This document shows, piece after piece, positions 43,778 through 56,331 of a stretch of 64,000 nt of DNA; the first letter of the stretch is position 1; each line of letters begins with the position of its first letter. The translations under genes and the position numbers were made by a program. The stretch covers positions 1,482,807-1,546,806 of the forward strand of contig BCIM01000001.1 in assembly GCA_039545315.1 (NCBI GenBank), in the 5' to 3' direction. This stretch comes from Kondoa malvinella (lineage: Eukaryota > Basidiomycota > Agaricostilbomycetes > Agaricostilbales > Kondoaceae). The notes under the pieces are model-generated. The model was not told the origin of the DNA, searched no databases, and was given only the letters and a program-made list of their open reading frames with translations.

Positions 43778-45726
43778 ATGCAGGACCCTCGTATGGCCAA
43801 AATGATGGGCGCTATCAAAGCGCTTCCACCGACTGTCAATGTGAGCGGCATCGTTTCAGACAGTCCAGTCGGAGCTTGCTCACAGTAAACTTTCGCGCAG
43901 CCGTATACTGTTCTGAAGGGCATGCTGCCTCCTCTGGATATGCCTGATTGGTTTTACAAAGTCTTGAACGCCAAGTGAGCTATCTAGCAGATCATTGACC
44001 TCATCTTATTTGGATAGCTATGTGATCGCTGGTCTCGGATGTTCGTGATCGCTGCTCTCAATAATATTCGAAAGCTGATATGTCCGGACAGTACTCGCCT
44101 GCTTGATCACTATTGGCGGCAAACTTATCGGCAAACGATTTTGGTTGTTTCAAGTCAAGGATTCCAACTGCGGCTCGATCTTACTCCCGAATACAGCTGT
44201 CCTCTTGTCGATCTTCAGTGCCATCTACTTCTTTTCTTCGCTGATGCGCAGCTACTTCTTCGTCTATGTCTACAGAGACAAGCACGATCCTCTGTTAGGT
44301 ATGCCTTTGGTCGGAATGTAAGATGCTAGACTGAGTGTTTCTTTAAAGGTTGGGTCTGGCAGACTGTTATAGTAAGTTCGCAATAGCGCAGGTCCTCTGT
44401 GCGATTCTCATCTGTTCCGGGTATAGTTGGTGCAAATTATGGTCAGCTACATTGTACTTTCCTCGCTCACACTACTGACAAAGAGCTTTCAGCTATGTCT
44501 GTGGACTCAGGCTTGGGTATACTTGCTGTTCTATTCGATGTCTGTCTTTGCTAAATTATAGCATAGGGGTGCACTGGTGCTGCCGTACTGCTCTTCGAAC
44601 CAAAGTCCAGGAACCTTCGATACGTTGGCCCGATAGTCAGCGGAATCTTCATACTGGGCTATCTTCTATCTCTTTCGCTCTTGCCCGGCATTCAGGGCTA
44701 CTATATAGCTCAAATGGACGGCTTGTTTGACAACTGGCTAGAGTTTCAGAAGGTTCTGAGTGAGCTTCACACTTTTTGCCTCCGAGAGCAAGCCACTCAT
44801 CTCGTATCAGGTCCTTCGGAACAGAACTGGCAACCTGGTCAAGCCTTGGTAAGCTGTACTGCTCGACGCAAGCTGCTCGCGGCAGCTAAAGGGGACTTGA
44901 CGGCAGGTACCTGATCCTGCTTGGACCAGCATCTTGGCAAGGACTTTTGGCACACTGAACAAAGCCATGCCCTGGCAGCGGTAAGTCGTCTTCTTGCTTA
45001 CTCGGAAGCTGTCTCATACAGTCATAGGATCGCCCTATATTTATATGGCTCGCTACTTGTGACTCAGCTCGTACTGGTTGCCCTACCGAGCGCCTTCTTC
45101 TACGTCAAGACATTACGCAAGCAAATTGCTTGTACCAAAGAGATATCATCGCACGAGCCGCAATTACACTCAACCATAAGAAATTAGTCCGTCTGCCATG
45201 ATCTTCCTCCTTTATAGCGCTGATAGTCTACTGCTTAGCAATTTGCTCATAGCCGAGACTTTGGTTGTTTTGGTCTTGAGTGTCTGCTATAGTAAGCCTT
45301 TCACTTCGCGTGCCCTGAACGTAGGTCAAGATTCTATTCAGTCATTGCTGCATTTTGGATGGGGAGCAACGCTGGGCTAGTAGTGGCAGATCCACATTTC
45401 ACATCCGTCTCAATCACTATTCTGCTACTTCCCTTTGGCGTCATCGCGATGGCTATATCGGTCATGCTGGCCTACTACACCGTCTCACAACTTCGAACGC
45501 ACAAATCAAGTGTTTCTTCGAGACCACTTATTGGTTCAGGATTGTCAGATCAGTCGAAGCAGAGGGCAAGTTTCTCTTCCATTGCTGCCCTTTGCAATTG
45601 CTCATATCATAGTCGCAGGCACAGCCCCAACACGTCAGTCTTCCAATGAGAAGCATGCAGAATCATAGCGAAACAGATCTGCCCGATTGGGACAAGAATG
45701 AAGTGGTATTCGAGAAGCGCATGTGA
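43778..45726 (+). CDS. Uncharacterised polytopic membrane protein, probably seven-pass
   Basis: From MQDPRMAKMMGAIKALPP, exons alternate between hydrophobic stretches and short loops: LLPNTAVLLSIFSAIYFFSS, FVYVYRDKHDPLLGMPL, MVSYIVLSSLTLLTK, YVGPIVSGIFILGYLLSLSL, YLYGSLLVTQLVLVALPSAF, LLLSNLLIAETLVVLVLSVC and ITILLLPFGVIAMAISVMLA. A Ser-rich cytosolic tail follows. The last intron joins HSPNT to ETDLPDWDKNEVVFEKRM, stop 45724-45726. The layout resembles a GPCR or fungal seven-pass protein, but I see no signature (no pheromone-receptor, opsin lysine or DRY-type motif), so no function is assigned. Some internal exon borders are unresolved. Confidence 0.65.
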
Positions 45727-46047
45727 AGGAAATCTGAACCTGTGAGAATTTGTTTGTGGTTATATGTCCTTGGTTGGTACGAATGTCTGTATCGTTTTCG
45801 CATGATAATCCGCTTGCGTGTGTAGCATATACTCAGTCTTGTAATGAACATCTGAATGTACCTTTTCACTCAACGCTCATCCTGGAAGCACACGGGGCTA
45901 TTTGAGAATGCAGCTGTACTATCAGGAGCTAGACAGCCTATATTACGCGCTTTGCAATGACCCGTCGCGTGATTTGATATTTTGCATAAATTGCATCTTG
46001 ACCTCAGAGCACCTACGAGTCCACTGCTACAGTTCTGTTCCAGCAAG
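45727..46047. other. Intergenic region before MSH2
   Basis: Contains the 3' flank of the membrane-protein gene and the MSH2 promoter. No coding content is supported, although one frame upstream of MSH2 is open without an ATG. Confidence 0.5.
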
Positions 46048-49000
46048 ATGATGTACCCAACTTCCAAAGGCAAGACTGTCGCCCTCTCGCAATCGCTGAG
46101 TCTGACAAGTTCTCAAATGTAGTTGCTGAAGCGACGGAGGTACTTGCTCTTGGTAAGACTGCCTTGTAACCACCTCCAAGGAGAATCTGAACGCCTGCTA
46201 TCGATAGACAAACCAGAAGAGACGAGCTTCTGTCAATACTTTGCTACTTTGCCTGCTACCGTACCTGGCACAATTCGTCTCTTTGATCGAGGCGACTACT
46301 ACAGCGCTCGTATGCTCCCTCCAGCGAGAGAAGGCCATTATAGGTGCTGATCGAGTGAGCCACAGATGGCTCTGATGCTCTGTACATTGCTGCAAACGTC
46401 TACAAGGTGAGATCTGCCCACCGTCAGCAGATTCCAAGCTAATGCAGCTCACAGACAACAAGCGTGCTCAAGTACCTCGGACCAAAGCGCAACGGACCTC
46501 AATCAGGCTTACCTTCATGCACACTATCAGCTCAAGTCGCCAAATCCTTCCTTCGCGATGCCTTGACTTCCAAACAGCTGCGTATCGAGATTTACGTCAA
46601 GGAAGGCAAGAAGACTTCAAACAAATGGGAGATAGGCCAACAAGCCAGTCCGGGCAACTTGTCTGAACTAGAAGATATGCTCTTCGTTTCGGAAGACATC
46701 CTTTCAGCTCCCGTTATTGCTGCTATCCATTACACTGTCAAGGCGGGTGTCAAGACTGTTGGCGTAGCTTTTGGGGATTCTTCCGTTCGCGAAATTGGCA
46801 TCTCAGAGTTCCCGGACAATGATTTGTTCAGCAACGTCGAGTCGTTGCTGATACAATTGGGCATCAAGGAAGTGCTTCTGCCTGCTGTCGCTTTGGCGGA
46901 CAAGGAGAACGATAAGGCCAAAGACTATGAAGCAGACAAGTTGAGAAAGCTTCTGGCGCGCTGTAATGTGGTCGTGACTACGAGGAAGAAGTGTAGGTCG
47001 CCTGTTTCGTTGTCCGTATATTGTGCTAAGACGCCAGGTAGCCGAATTCAAGACTACCAGCATCCAGCAAGATCTTGAACGCCTCTTGCGCAAAACCGAC
47101 ACCGTTGTCTATGCCCGTTCGTGCTTCTAGATAATGCACATGCGTCGATACTCATGCTCTTCTATCAGCACAATACGACCTGGAAGTCGCGATGTCATCC
47201 GCTTCGGCGCTCATTGGCTACCTATCCTTGCTATCAGACGAATCGAATCACGGTGCATACAAGTTGCTCACACATTCCATGGGACAATACATGCACCTCG
47301 ACGCATCAGCTGTCAGAGCTCTTCATCTCATGCCTGATCCAAACATGGGCGGTGGAAGCAAATCAATGAGCATTTTTGGCATCCTGAACAAATGCAAGAC
47401 GGCACAAGGCACTCGACTTCTCGGGCAGTGGCTCAAACAACCTGTTGTGAATGTTCATGAGATCGAGAAGAGGCAAGACCTGGTTGAGGCGTTCGTAGAG
47501 GACAGCTTTATGCGTCAGACAATGCAGGTGAGCTTGACAATCCATTGTTCAGCATATGTTGCTTAACATCGAGGCAGACCGAGCATCTCAAGAGCATTCC
47601 TGATCTCATTCGCCTGACCAAGAAATTCCAGAAAGGCATCGCTAATTTGCAAGACGTCATTCGAGTCTACCAAGCTATCATCAAGCTGCCTTTCTTCAAC
47701 GAGACTCTAGAGACTGCCGGTGCCGAATCTGGTAACAGAAAGCACACCACGCTGATAGAGGAAGACTTCACTAAGCCATTGAGAGTAAGCCATGTCTTTC
47801 ACCTTCCAGCGGGGTCCTGACTCTCGGTACAGATGCACTCGAATGATTTAGAGAAGTATCAACAAATGGTCGAAGAGACAATCGATCTAGAGGAACTTGA
47901 CAAGTTAGTCCCTTGTATCATCGACCCTGCTCAAGCTGAATGATCGTTGCAGCCATCGCTACGTGATCAAGGCCGCTTTCAATCCAGATCTCGAAGCAAT
48001 CAAGGAGCAGCTTGACAAAACATCAGCTGCCCTAGACGAGGAATGGGAGAACGTCGCTGCCGATCTTGGTTTCGACACTGACAACAAGACTTTACACTTT
48101 GAGAATCACACTACATACGGCAAGACATTCAGATTGACTCGCAAAGTAGGGCTATTGCTTTTACGGGCTTGGACGGTGCTGATGTATTGAGCAGGAGAGT
48201 GCTGCCATCAAGAAGAAGGACAATAAGCTCAAATACATTGAGCTGACCAGCAAGAGCAACGGAGTCCTGTTTACTACAAAGAGGCTCAAAGCGGACGTCG
48301 AAAGCTTCAAAGACTTGCAATCAAGGTACGACAAAAAGCAGAGCAGCCTGGTTAAGGAGGTTGTTGCTATTGCAGGTCAGCATCGGTGTTGTGTTTTCTG
48401 GGTAGAGCTGATCATCCCTGCAGCCTCATACTGTGTCGTATTGGAGAACCTCAATACCGTATTCGCGTATCTGGACGTCATTGTCAGGTATGTGAAACTG
48501 TCATTCGCTGTTCGAAAGCTCATTTGCACACTTAGTCTCGCCCATGTCGCAGTCAACTCGCCTACTGCATACATCAAGCCCACTGTCACTCCGAAAGGTG
48601 AATGAATCGCTATATAAGTATGTCTCTGCTGATGGGAGATTTAGGCGAGGGCGATCTGGTCTTCAAAGACTCTCGACATCCCTGCCTTGAAGCGCAAGAC
48701 GATGTCGATTTTATTCCGAACGATGTTGAGCTGGTCAGAGGTGAGCCGGTGTCTTCCTAGAGATAGTATTGAGACCTGATGTCCGGGACAGGCAAGAGCG
48801 AATTCAACATTATCACTGGACCAAAGTATGCTGGCTTCGAATCCCTCATCATATGTCTGACAATAGTGCTTTACAGCATGGGCGGGAAAAGCACCTACAT
48901 CCGCCAGATCGGTGTCATTGCCTTGATGGCGCAGATCGGCTCCTGGGTCCCTTGCACTGAAGCCAAATTGCCCTGTTTCGATGCCATCCATGCGCGAGTT

Positions 49001-50062
49001 GGTGCTGGTGATAGTCAGATGAAAGGCATCTCGACATTCATGTGCGAATATCTAGCAGATCTCACAGAACTAGCTGATAGGTTCTACAGGGCAGAAATGT
49101 TGGAAACAGCGACTATCCTGAAAGTCCGGCGCAGCCGCCCGTTTTTGTGAACAGAGCTAATGTCTCTCTGCAGTCTGCTACGAAGGACTCGCTTATCATC
49201 ATTGATGAGTTGGGTCGAGGTACGTCGTAAACATGCAGAGGATTAAAAGATCTAACGTCGTTGTAGGCACGAGTACTTACGATGGCTTCGGCGTAAGTCT
49301 GCTTTGCTGTAAAAGCAAGATGACTTTGCTCATGTCTGTCTGCTGCTGTAGTTGGCTTGGAGTATCAGCGAGTACGTAAAGCGGCCAGTGGCAGCAATCA
49401 AGCTGACTCTGTGATGTAGACACATCGCCAACGAGATCCGCTGCTTCTGCGTCTTTGCGACCCATTTCCACGAGCTTTGCTCTTTGGCTCAGCAACACGA
49501 ACAGGTCAAGAACCTTCATGTGATCGCTCAGGTTGATACGAAACCTGACTCGTTGACTGGTCGAGACAGTAGGTCCTCTCACTTTGCTCAATGACTGTAA
49601 AGCTTACATTTGACTCATAGTCACCCTGCTCTACAAGGTCGAAGAAGGCTCATGTGAGTATGCTTTGCAAGGCTGGAGCATGCCTCATCTCTTTCGTCAG
49701 GCGACGAATCCTTTGGTATTCAGGTCGCCGAGCTTGCCAGCTTCCCGAAAGCGGTCGTACAACTAGCCAAGCGAAAAGCAGAGGATCTCGAGTCGTTTGA
49801 AGGAACGTCCAAAGTCAAGGCGGCTCTCGATTGTGATCCAGAGGTCGCGAAAGAGGGAACTTTGCTATTGCGCAAAGTGCTGCGTGAATGGGCAGAGAAG
49901 CATCAAGCAGCCGATGCGACTCAAAGTGAAGATGTCGACATGACAGGCGACGCTTCGCAAGATCCAGCACAACGCAAGCTTGCTATCCTCAAAGCGTGTT
50001 TTGCCGAACACAAGGAACAGTTGATGGCGAACGCTTGGGTAGCAGCTTTGCTTAAGCAATGA
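46048..50062 (+). CDS. MSH2: DNA mismatch-repair protein MSH2
   Basis: MutS homologue pairing with Msh6 or Msh3 to recognise mismatches. The start is set at 46048 ([10 protein letters not shown]); short introns lead to [15 protein letters not shown], the family N-terminus. [14 protein letters not shown] continues domain I. Core and lever motifs follow: [38 protein letters not shown] and [10 protein letters not shown]. The Walker [17 protein letters not shown] (about 48820-48915) is split by an intron after Asn. Signature [17 protein letters not shown], Walker [20 protein letters not shown] and FATHFHEL follow. The C-terminus has an acidic insertion ([14 protein letters not shown]) before the final helices. 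About 950 residues, many introns. The first two exon borders are less certain than the rest. Confidence 0.95.
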
Positions 50063-50122
50063 TTGTATCATATGTTTTAGGTATACCCTTTCATGTACAA
50101 ATACCACGCATGCAATGTAATG

Positions 50123-51282
50123 TTACAACAGACTTTGTAGCCTGTTTGCTTGTTGGATTGGCAGCCAGTTCGCTAGCGGCGATGTCCCGTATTCATACAG
50201 AGCGTCCAGGACGGTGAAGAGGAAACCTTCGATCTGCACATTCAGTTCGAAAGTAGTTGATAACGGCTGCCGATCGGGATTGAATTGGATGACGGGTATC
50301 GCTAATGTGTAATTCTGACTTCTTGCATAAGGTATAAGTTGCTGTTGTAGGGTTGTAGTGTTGAGCGGCGCGCTGAAAGAGATCGAAGGGGCGACGAGAA
50401 GATGTCGATTGCGAGGGCTCTCTTCTGTTGCTGGAGAAGGCATAGGTTGAGGAGGTAACTCTTGGAACTTGCTCATCCGGAAAAAAGTACGGAACTCGGT
50501 GTCGCTGTCTGCGACGGCAATGTCGGACCAGAAGAGGATGTCAAGGACTCTAAAGAGTTGCAAGCATGATCGTGAGCGGGCCGAAGTGACGACTGAAGAG
50601 GTTCCAAACTCACACCAGTAGATTGTTGTCAGCTAGCCATACACAATCCAAGTGACTACAAGTAGTAGCTCAATATACTTGTCGTAAGAGAGAGACAAAA
50701 GAGACTCACCATAATGGCGGCAAACAGGTAGTGAATCGACCGAGAGGGACAGCATTCACTCGAGATAGCAAAAGAGTATTGTGAGAGACTGATACACAGC
50801 TTGAGTATATAATGACAGAGCCACTTCAACAGACTGACAGTGCTTGCGCCTGACTGAAGGGTAGGTAATGACGGAACAGCGTTTCCCTTTAGGTACGAGA
50901 GCGACACAATAACGATCTAAGAGGATACGTCGTGAGTCTTATACTCGTCCCATGACAGCTGGACCGAACCGAGCAGATCTACAGGCAAAGAGTCCTCTTC
51001 AAAACTTTCGCCTGACATGAGCCTGTCTCTATAGACTTGAAATCGCTTTGCTTTCCTCTTCTGAGCGCGTTGCTCTGGTTTTGCAGCGTCATGCTCTTCG
51101 TCCGATGAGAGGCTTAGGGAGAGCAGATCATCAGCAGCTCCCCAGCGAAGCGATTGAACAGCGGCTTGTCGTGAGGTCTTCTGCGCAGCGAGGGCATTGT
51201 CTCTGCGTGTTTCCAAGTTTGAAACACCTCGCTGTGCTTTGTACAACGATTTGAACGGTGAAGGTGATGCATTAGAGGTCAT
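50123..51282 (-). CDS. SNUPN: Snurportin-1 homologue
   Basis: Import adaptor that binds the trimethylguanosine cap of spliceosomal U snRNPs. The start at 51282 opens MTSNASPSPFKSLYKAQRG; a helical N-terminal part (RRDNALAAQKTSRQAAVQSL) fits the importin-beta-binding region. After an intron the cap-binding domain appears: DLLDRYCVALVPKGKRCSVI, with the family motif VPxGKRC. Further exons give PLGRFTTCLPPL, then CHLDCVWLADNNLL, RVLDILFWSDIAVADSDTEF and RTFFRMSKFQEL, which align with the LD..w....YVLD...W.....D.etEFR pattern. The end is QIEGFLFTVLDALYEYGTSP. The uninterrupted frames here look like two unrelated proteins; splicing unites them. About 310 residues. Confidence 0.85.
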
Positions 51283-51351
51283 CGCTGGTAGACAAGCCCA
51301 GGTAATTTCCACACTTTCGAGCCAGAACGAGCATGTCGCGCTGAAGATCCA
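51283..51351. promoter_or_regulatory. 69-bp bidirectional promoter of SNUPN and RAD17
   Basis: Only 69 bp separate the two divergent start codons, so both 5' UTRs and the core promoters must fit here or extend into coding sequence. No TATA box is visible. A TGTCGCGC element is present, not a clear MluI cell-cycle box. Confidence 0.6.
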
Positions 51352-53914
51352 ATGGCACCAAAGAAGTCTGAAGCAAGCAACACCAGCTCGAACAAGACCG
51401 CAGGCAAAAAGCTCAAGCCCATCGTTACCCAGAACCAGTTTGGCTTAAAGGCATTCTTGCAACCTTCACCGCCAAAGCCGCCTGTCGCATCCTCCAGTAA
51501 GATAAAAGCAGGCAGCAGCAAGACAGATGTCATCCAAATCGATTCTGGCTCTGACGATGCTGCAGAGGACGAGGTCGTAAAGGAAGAAGAGAGACCTGCC
51601 AAACGCTTGAAAGCGACTTCAAACCCTAAAGGTAAAGGCAAAGCAAAGGCTGATGTGGTCACTGAGAAGCTCTGGGTCGACGAGTTTGCGCCTCGAGATC
51701 TCGTCAGACTCCCTGAATCTGCTTGTAATCGCGTGTCCTGATGATGCATTCGCAGGATGAGCTCGGTATTCACAAGAAAAAGGCTGCGGACGTGCAGAAC
51801 TGGCTTTCCGAAGCATTGGAGAACCCCAAGCTTGCAAAGTATCGCGTACGCTATGCTTCAATCACTTCCAGACGGTCACTAATGTCCCACCAGCGCATTC
51901 TGGTGCTCACCGGTCCAGCTGGATCTGCAAAGACTGCGACTCTGCGCGTGCTCAGCAAAGAGATGGGTTTTGATATTCAAGAGTACAAGTCTGGTCTTGA
52001 AGGCGGCGCTGGTATGTCGCAGCAGCTCTAACATATCGAATGAGCTGAGATGACCTCAGACTCGCTCGTCAATCAGTTTCCAGCCTTTTTGAATCGCGCT
52101 GCTTCAGTCCCTATGCTCTCCTTTGGCAGTACAGCTTCTCCCGACAAGAAGGGCAAGAAGAAAGCCTCTACCAAATCCACCGAAAAGAAAGTCATTCTCG
52201 TTGAAGATTTACCAAACATCTTTACGTCTTTCCCTACTAAACAAGCGTTTCGTTCTGCTCTCATTGCGTTTGCCAATTCTACTCGAGGCTACACTTTGGG
52301 CATTCCTTTAATCGTCATCATTTCTGAAGCGTTGATCAAGACGAGCAATGATTCTGAATGGGCTGTAGCTGAAGGTGGACCGTCATGGCAGGATAATGTG
52401 TCTGCTAGAAACATTTTGCCTGTTGAAGTGCTCAAGGGAGGCAAATGCACAGAGATCAAGTGAGCTGCTTGTTGATGCTGGAGGCTAGTGCTTGTGCTTA
52501 TTGTTCCTGTTAGATTCAACTCGATAGCTATCTCCTTCATGCGTAAAGCGCTCAACACGACCCTAGATCGAGTCTACACGACGAGCGACAACATGTCCTC
52601 CTTGAAACAACCCTCACCTGAAGCATTAGAAGTCGTCGCTAGAGCAGCTAATGGCGACATTCGCGCTGCTCTCAATAGTTTACAATTCCTCGTCAAGGAA
52701 GGCAAGTACAGTGATGGCATGACTACGATCATGGGTAAAGTGATGGTCAAGAAGGGCAAGAAACGAAAAGCTGGAGGCAAGGTCAAGGACATTGACAGTA
52801 CTGATTTGTATGCTCTACCCGAGCTCAATTGTAACAGGCTGATTCCCTGAGACAGAGATCATCTGGGAGCGGCTAGAGAATCTTCGCTGTTCATCTTTCA
52901 TGCTCTTGGCAAGGTTTTGTTCAGCAAACGTGAGCCTTCCTCTCGGGGTGTTGAACAAGTATGACACTATCTGCGCTGTAGGTTGGGGAGAGAAACCAGA
53001 AGACGATGCAAAAGACCTTCGACCGAAAGCGCCAAAGACAGACAAACTTGCCGAGCATCTCTCGCAGTACCATCGCAGACCATCAAAGGTTGACCCGAAT
53101 GTGAGTTATCCATTTCACTGTCAAGATGTTCTCTGACCTTGCTCTAGGCTCTCTTTGCGGACGCACCAGTAGACGCAGACATGTTTATGAGCTACCTGCA
53201 TCAAAATTACACCACCTACTGCGATACTATTGACCAGTGCAGCAATGCGATGGACTACTTTAGCTCGGCAGATGCAATGTTGCGCATGGAGAATGAGCGA
53301 GTATGTCATTTGTCAGCCAAGTTTTGGAAGTATGGCTGATGCGAATCTTGATGCAGTTCTCCAAACATCCTCTCACGTCACACTACTCTTTCCAAACATC
53401 TGTTCGTGGCATGCTCATGTCACTACCAGCTCCAGTGCCACGTAGAGGTCAAAGGATGTTCAAAGCGGAAGCATGGGACCGCAACAGAAGACAACGTGAG
53501 AATGAGCAAAACATTGCAGATCTGGTATCGGACGTCGGGAGCTCTCTTCTTCAGCCTCTGCTACAACTGGATCGAGAGGAAGACGACGACGGAGATGGCA
53601 TGTCGATCACTCTGCCTACTCGAGCTGCTCTCATTTACGACTTGGTGCCGTACCTACCTCTACTCGGTCGTAAAGTCCTTTTTTCCCTTCCAAACCATTC
53701 AGCAGCCATCGTCAAAGAACTCGCCGTCTTCCCTCCGCCTCAGAAAGCTCGCGGGAACATCATGGATGAAGACTATGTTGGAGAAGACGAGGACGAAGCT
53801 GATGAGGCGCCCGTCAGTCTTGGTGAACTTGCAGAACGGGAAGGTCAGGATGTGGTAGTGGAAGAGCTGCTGTATTTGCCCGATGATGATATCGAAAGTT
53901 TCGATGACGAGTAA
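51352..53914 (+). CDS. RAD17: Checkpoint clamp loader RAD17/Rad24
   Basis: AAA+ subunit that replaces Rfc1 to load the 9-1-1 clamp at DNA damage. The N-terminus has a PIP-box-like NQFGLKAFL and acidic and basic disordered stretches (IQIDSGSDDAAEDE, KGKGKAK). The family entry motif KLWVDEFAPRDLDELGIHKKK is followed by QNWLSEAL and Walker A GPAGSAKTATL near 51914. Walker B-like VILVEDLPNIF is near 52193. Sensor and lid regions follow (IAISFMRKALN, NGDIRAALNSLQF) and the C-terminal HALGKVLFSK, SYLHQNY. It ends with an acidic tail (LPDDDIESFDDE). Ala instead of Gly before the P-loop Lys resembles the relaxed P-loop I recall from yeast Rad24. About 700 residues. Confidence 0.93.
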
Positions 53915-54095
53915 ACTATTTCTACTCCGCTTAGCGAGCTCCAAGACTTGTACCTACAGGTGACAGTACGGCTGTGACTTGGCTGTGGACAGCGAGAAGA
54001 CCGTGACCGACCGAATACACCGAAGGCCGCTTCGAGCGCTGAGCTCACGCGTGGCAGGAATCTCAAACGTGCGGCTTGATACACACCACCAGAGC

Positions 54096-56331
54096 ATGTC
54101 TTCTTTGAGCTCAGTGTACCCTTTGCGCATCAATGACGCGGAAGTCAACTTGTTGTCTATCGCCGGCTATGCTGTCCTCGCTGCTTTCTGCTTCTTTCTC
54201 TTTCGCAATCTGTATCGGACTTGCCTGTGGTATCCATATCTCTCTGCGAACGCTCAATTGCCTGGACCGAAGCGTTCATCTTTCATTCGAGGCAATATTC
54301 CGGAAATCCTGAAGGCAAACCCTGGAATAGAGGTACGGCCGCTGTGCTTGATCAGATCGGAAAGCTGATCGCTCTGTATAGCACGAAGTAGCTTCGTCTT
54401 ATCTTTCGCATACTCCTGAGCTGACATGGAATCCAGAAATGGATCAGCGAGCACGGCAGAGTCGTTCGATATTCTCGTGAGCTTCAGAAGATCGACTCGT
54501 ATCCTCCCGCTGATAGCTTCTCAGTGTTTCTCGGCTCGGAGAAGTTGATGCTTACGGATCCCGCTGCGCAAACACACATCTTGGTCAATCGCTCATATGC
54601 CTATCCCAAACCCTCTGAAGTTCGAGGTGATCTTGCGTAAGCGTTCAGATTGCCTCTAGGTGTCTTCTGATGCCAATTATATTATAGACGTATTTTGGGC
54701 AAGGGAATGTGAGTCGGCCAGTCTCAAGTGACAGCTTCGGCTCGCTCATGTCTAGCTTCGCGACTATCTCAGCTTGTTTAGCGAAGGCGATATGCATCGC
54801 AAGCAAAAGAGATTATTGTCTCCGGCTTTCAATGGACCGAACACCAATGCTCTCTTGCCAATCTTTCAAGAGAAAGCAGAGACGCTCAGATCCAAACTCA
54901 CCGAACTTGTCGAAGGTGAATCTGGGACCTGGATAGGGGATGTGTCAGCGTGGATCGGTAGATGCACGTTGGATGTGATTGGAGCTGCTGGATTAGGACA
55001 AGAGTTCAATGCGCTGGAAGACGGCAACCATCCTCTAGCAAGCGCATTCTCGACTCTATTTGGCGAACCAATGTCGCGCGGTGCTCTTGCTCAGATCTTC
55101 TTCTTCCTTTTGCTCACTTTCCCAATACTACGGAACCTGCGTAAGTTCCGCTAGTATCTGCTTTAGCCTTTGACTGATTGCACTTCAGCTACCAAACGCG
55201 CTCGACAGGCAGACACCTCTATGAAAACTATGCGGAGCGAATCAGAAAAAATTTTGCGTGAGGCGAAAGCTGCCGCTCAAGCGGGCGATAGGTCAAGCGG
55301 GAAGGACTTGCTGTCTCTGCTGGTCAAGGCGAATCTTTCCGGCGATGGCGAGAAGAATAGAATGTCGGACGAGGAAGTCATGGGGCAGGTGAGCAGAGAT
55401 ATTGCGATGATTTGGTCAAGCTGATACTTGGGCTATCTGTCCAGGCGACTACATTTATGTTAGCTGGGTACGAAACAACTTCGACAGCACTCCTTTGGTG
55501 CCTCTATGAGCTGGCTCGTAATCAAGATACTCAGCGCCGATTGCGAGACGAAATCCGTCAGACCAAAGCACAAGCGGGTCTCGATGCTTCGGATCGTCTC
55601 TCCGTAGAGCAGCTCAGCGCATTGTCATATCTCGACGCTGTCACGGTCCGTGGAACAGCATTGTTTTACACTGAATTGCTGACCTTGTTCTAATTCTACA
55701 GAAAGAGGTTTTGCGACTTCGAGCGCCGGTTCCAGGAACACAAAGAGAAGCTGCTGAAAATGATGTACTCCCTCTCTCTGCTCCCATTACTCTGAAGAAC
55801 GGACAGCAAATCACTTCACTTCCCATCAAGAAAGGCACAGGCATCTATATCCCGCTTAACTCTGTCAACTTGCTCACCTCTATATGGGGAGAAGACGCAA
55901 AGACGTGGCGCCCTGAACGATTCCTTAGAGACTTGCCCGAAAGTGTAGCTGCTGCTACTTCGGGTTTCACGCTGTACTCTCATCTGTTCACTTTCGTGAG
56001 TCTACTAGATCGTTCCAAAGAAGGGTTTGCTAATATTCGCTCTCGCGCCTTCGCTCAGCTCGGAGGTCCACGAGGTTGCATCGGCCTGAAGTTTGCAATC
56101 CTGGAGTTCAAGGTCATCTTGTCGACCTTGATCGAAGTCCTTCACTTCGAAGAGCAAGACGATCGACCCGAGGTTGTACCAAAAGCGTTCCTCGTACAGG
56201 TCAGTGCAGTGATACTACTGTCTTCACAGAGCTGATATGAGTGCCTCTCATAGCGACCGTATTTAAAGCAGAATGATGGCAAGAAGCATGATCGGGCTTG
56301 CTTACCGCTGAAGGTGACGATAGCCGATTAG
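54096..56331 (+). CDS. Cytochrome P450 monooxygenase (microsomal)
   Basis: The start MSSLSSVYPLRINDAEVN precedes a membrane anchor (LLSIAGYAVLAAFCFFLF) and the hinge QLPGPKRSSFIRGN. The I-helix is AGYETTSTAL (about 55460), the ExxR motif is in KEVLRLRAPVPGTQR, and the PERF-type motif is WRPERFL near 55905. The heme loop is split by an intron: F|LGGPRGCIGLKFAI, giving FxxGxRxCxG with the Cys ligand near 56076. The last intron (56200-56254) joins FLVQ to RPYLKQNDGKKHDR, stop 56329-56331. About 590 residues. Substrate unknown; I-helix and overall plan suit fungal CYP families hydroxylating hydrophobic compounds. No biosynthetic cluster is adjacent. Confidence 0.92.

Noticed and set aside
46000..46047. 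Longer N-terminus for MSH2 in an open upstream frame
   Set aside because: That frame has no ATG before a stop; ATG at 46048 with short introns reaches the conserved LDKP start.
50656..50907. Small membrane-like protein
   Set aside because: The frame begins with GTG, not ATG, and covers snurportin exons and introns in the wrong frame.
51914..51946. RAD17 P-loop as inactivated (GSAKT instead of GxGKT)
   Set aside because: Relaxed P-loops are, to my memory, usual in fungal Rad24/Rad17; Lys and Thr are kept.
10021..56331. DNA-repair gene cluster (Rad5-like, RPA-interacting, MSH2, RAD17)
   Set aside because: Genes are spread over 40 kb among unrelated genes with no shared promoter element; likely coincidence.
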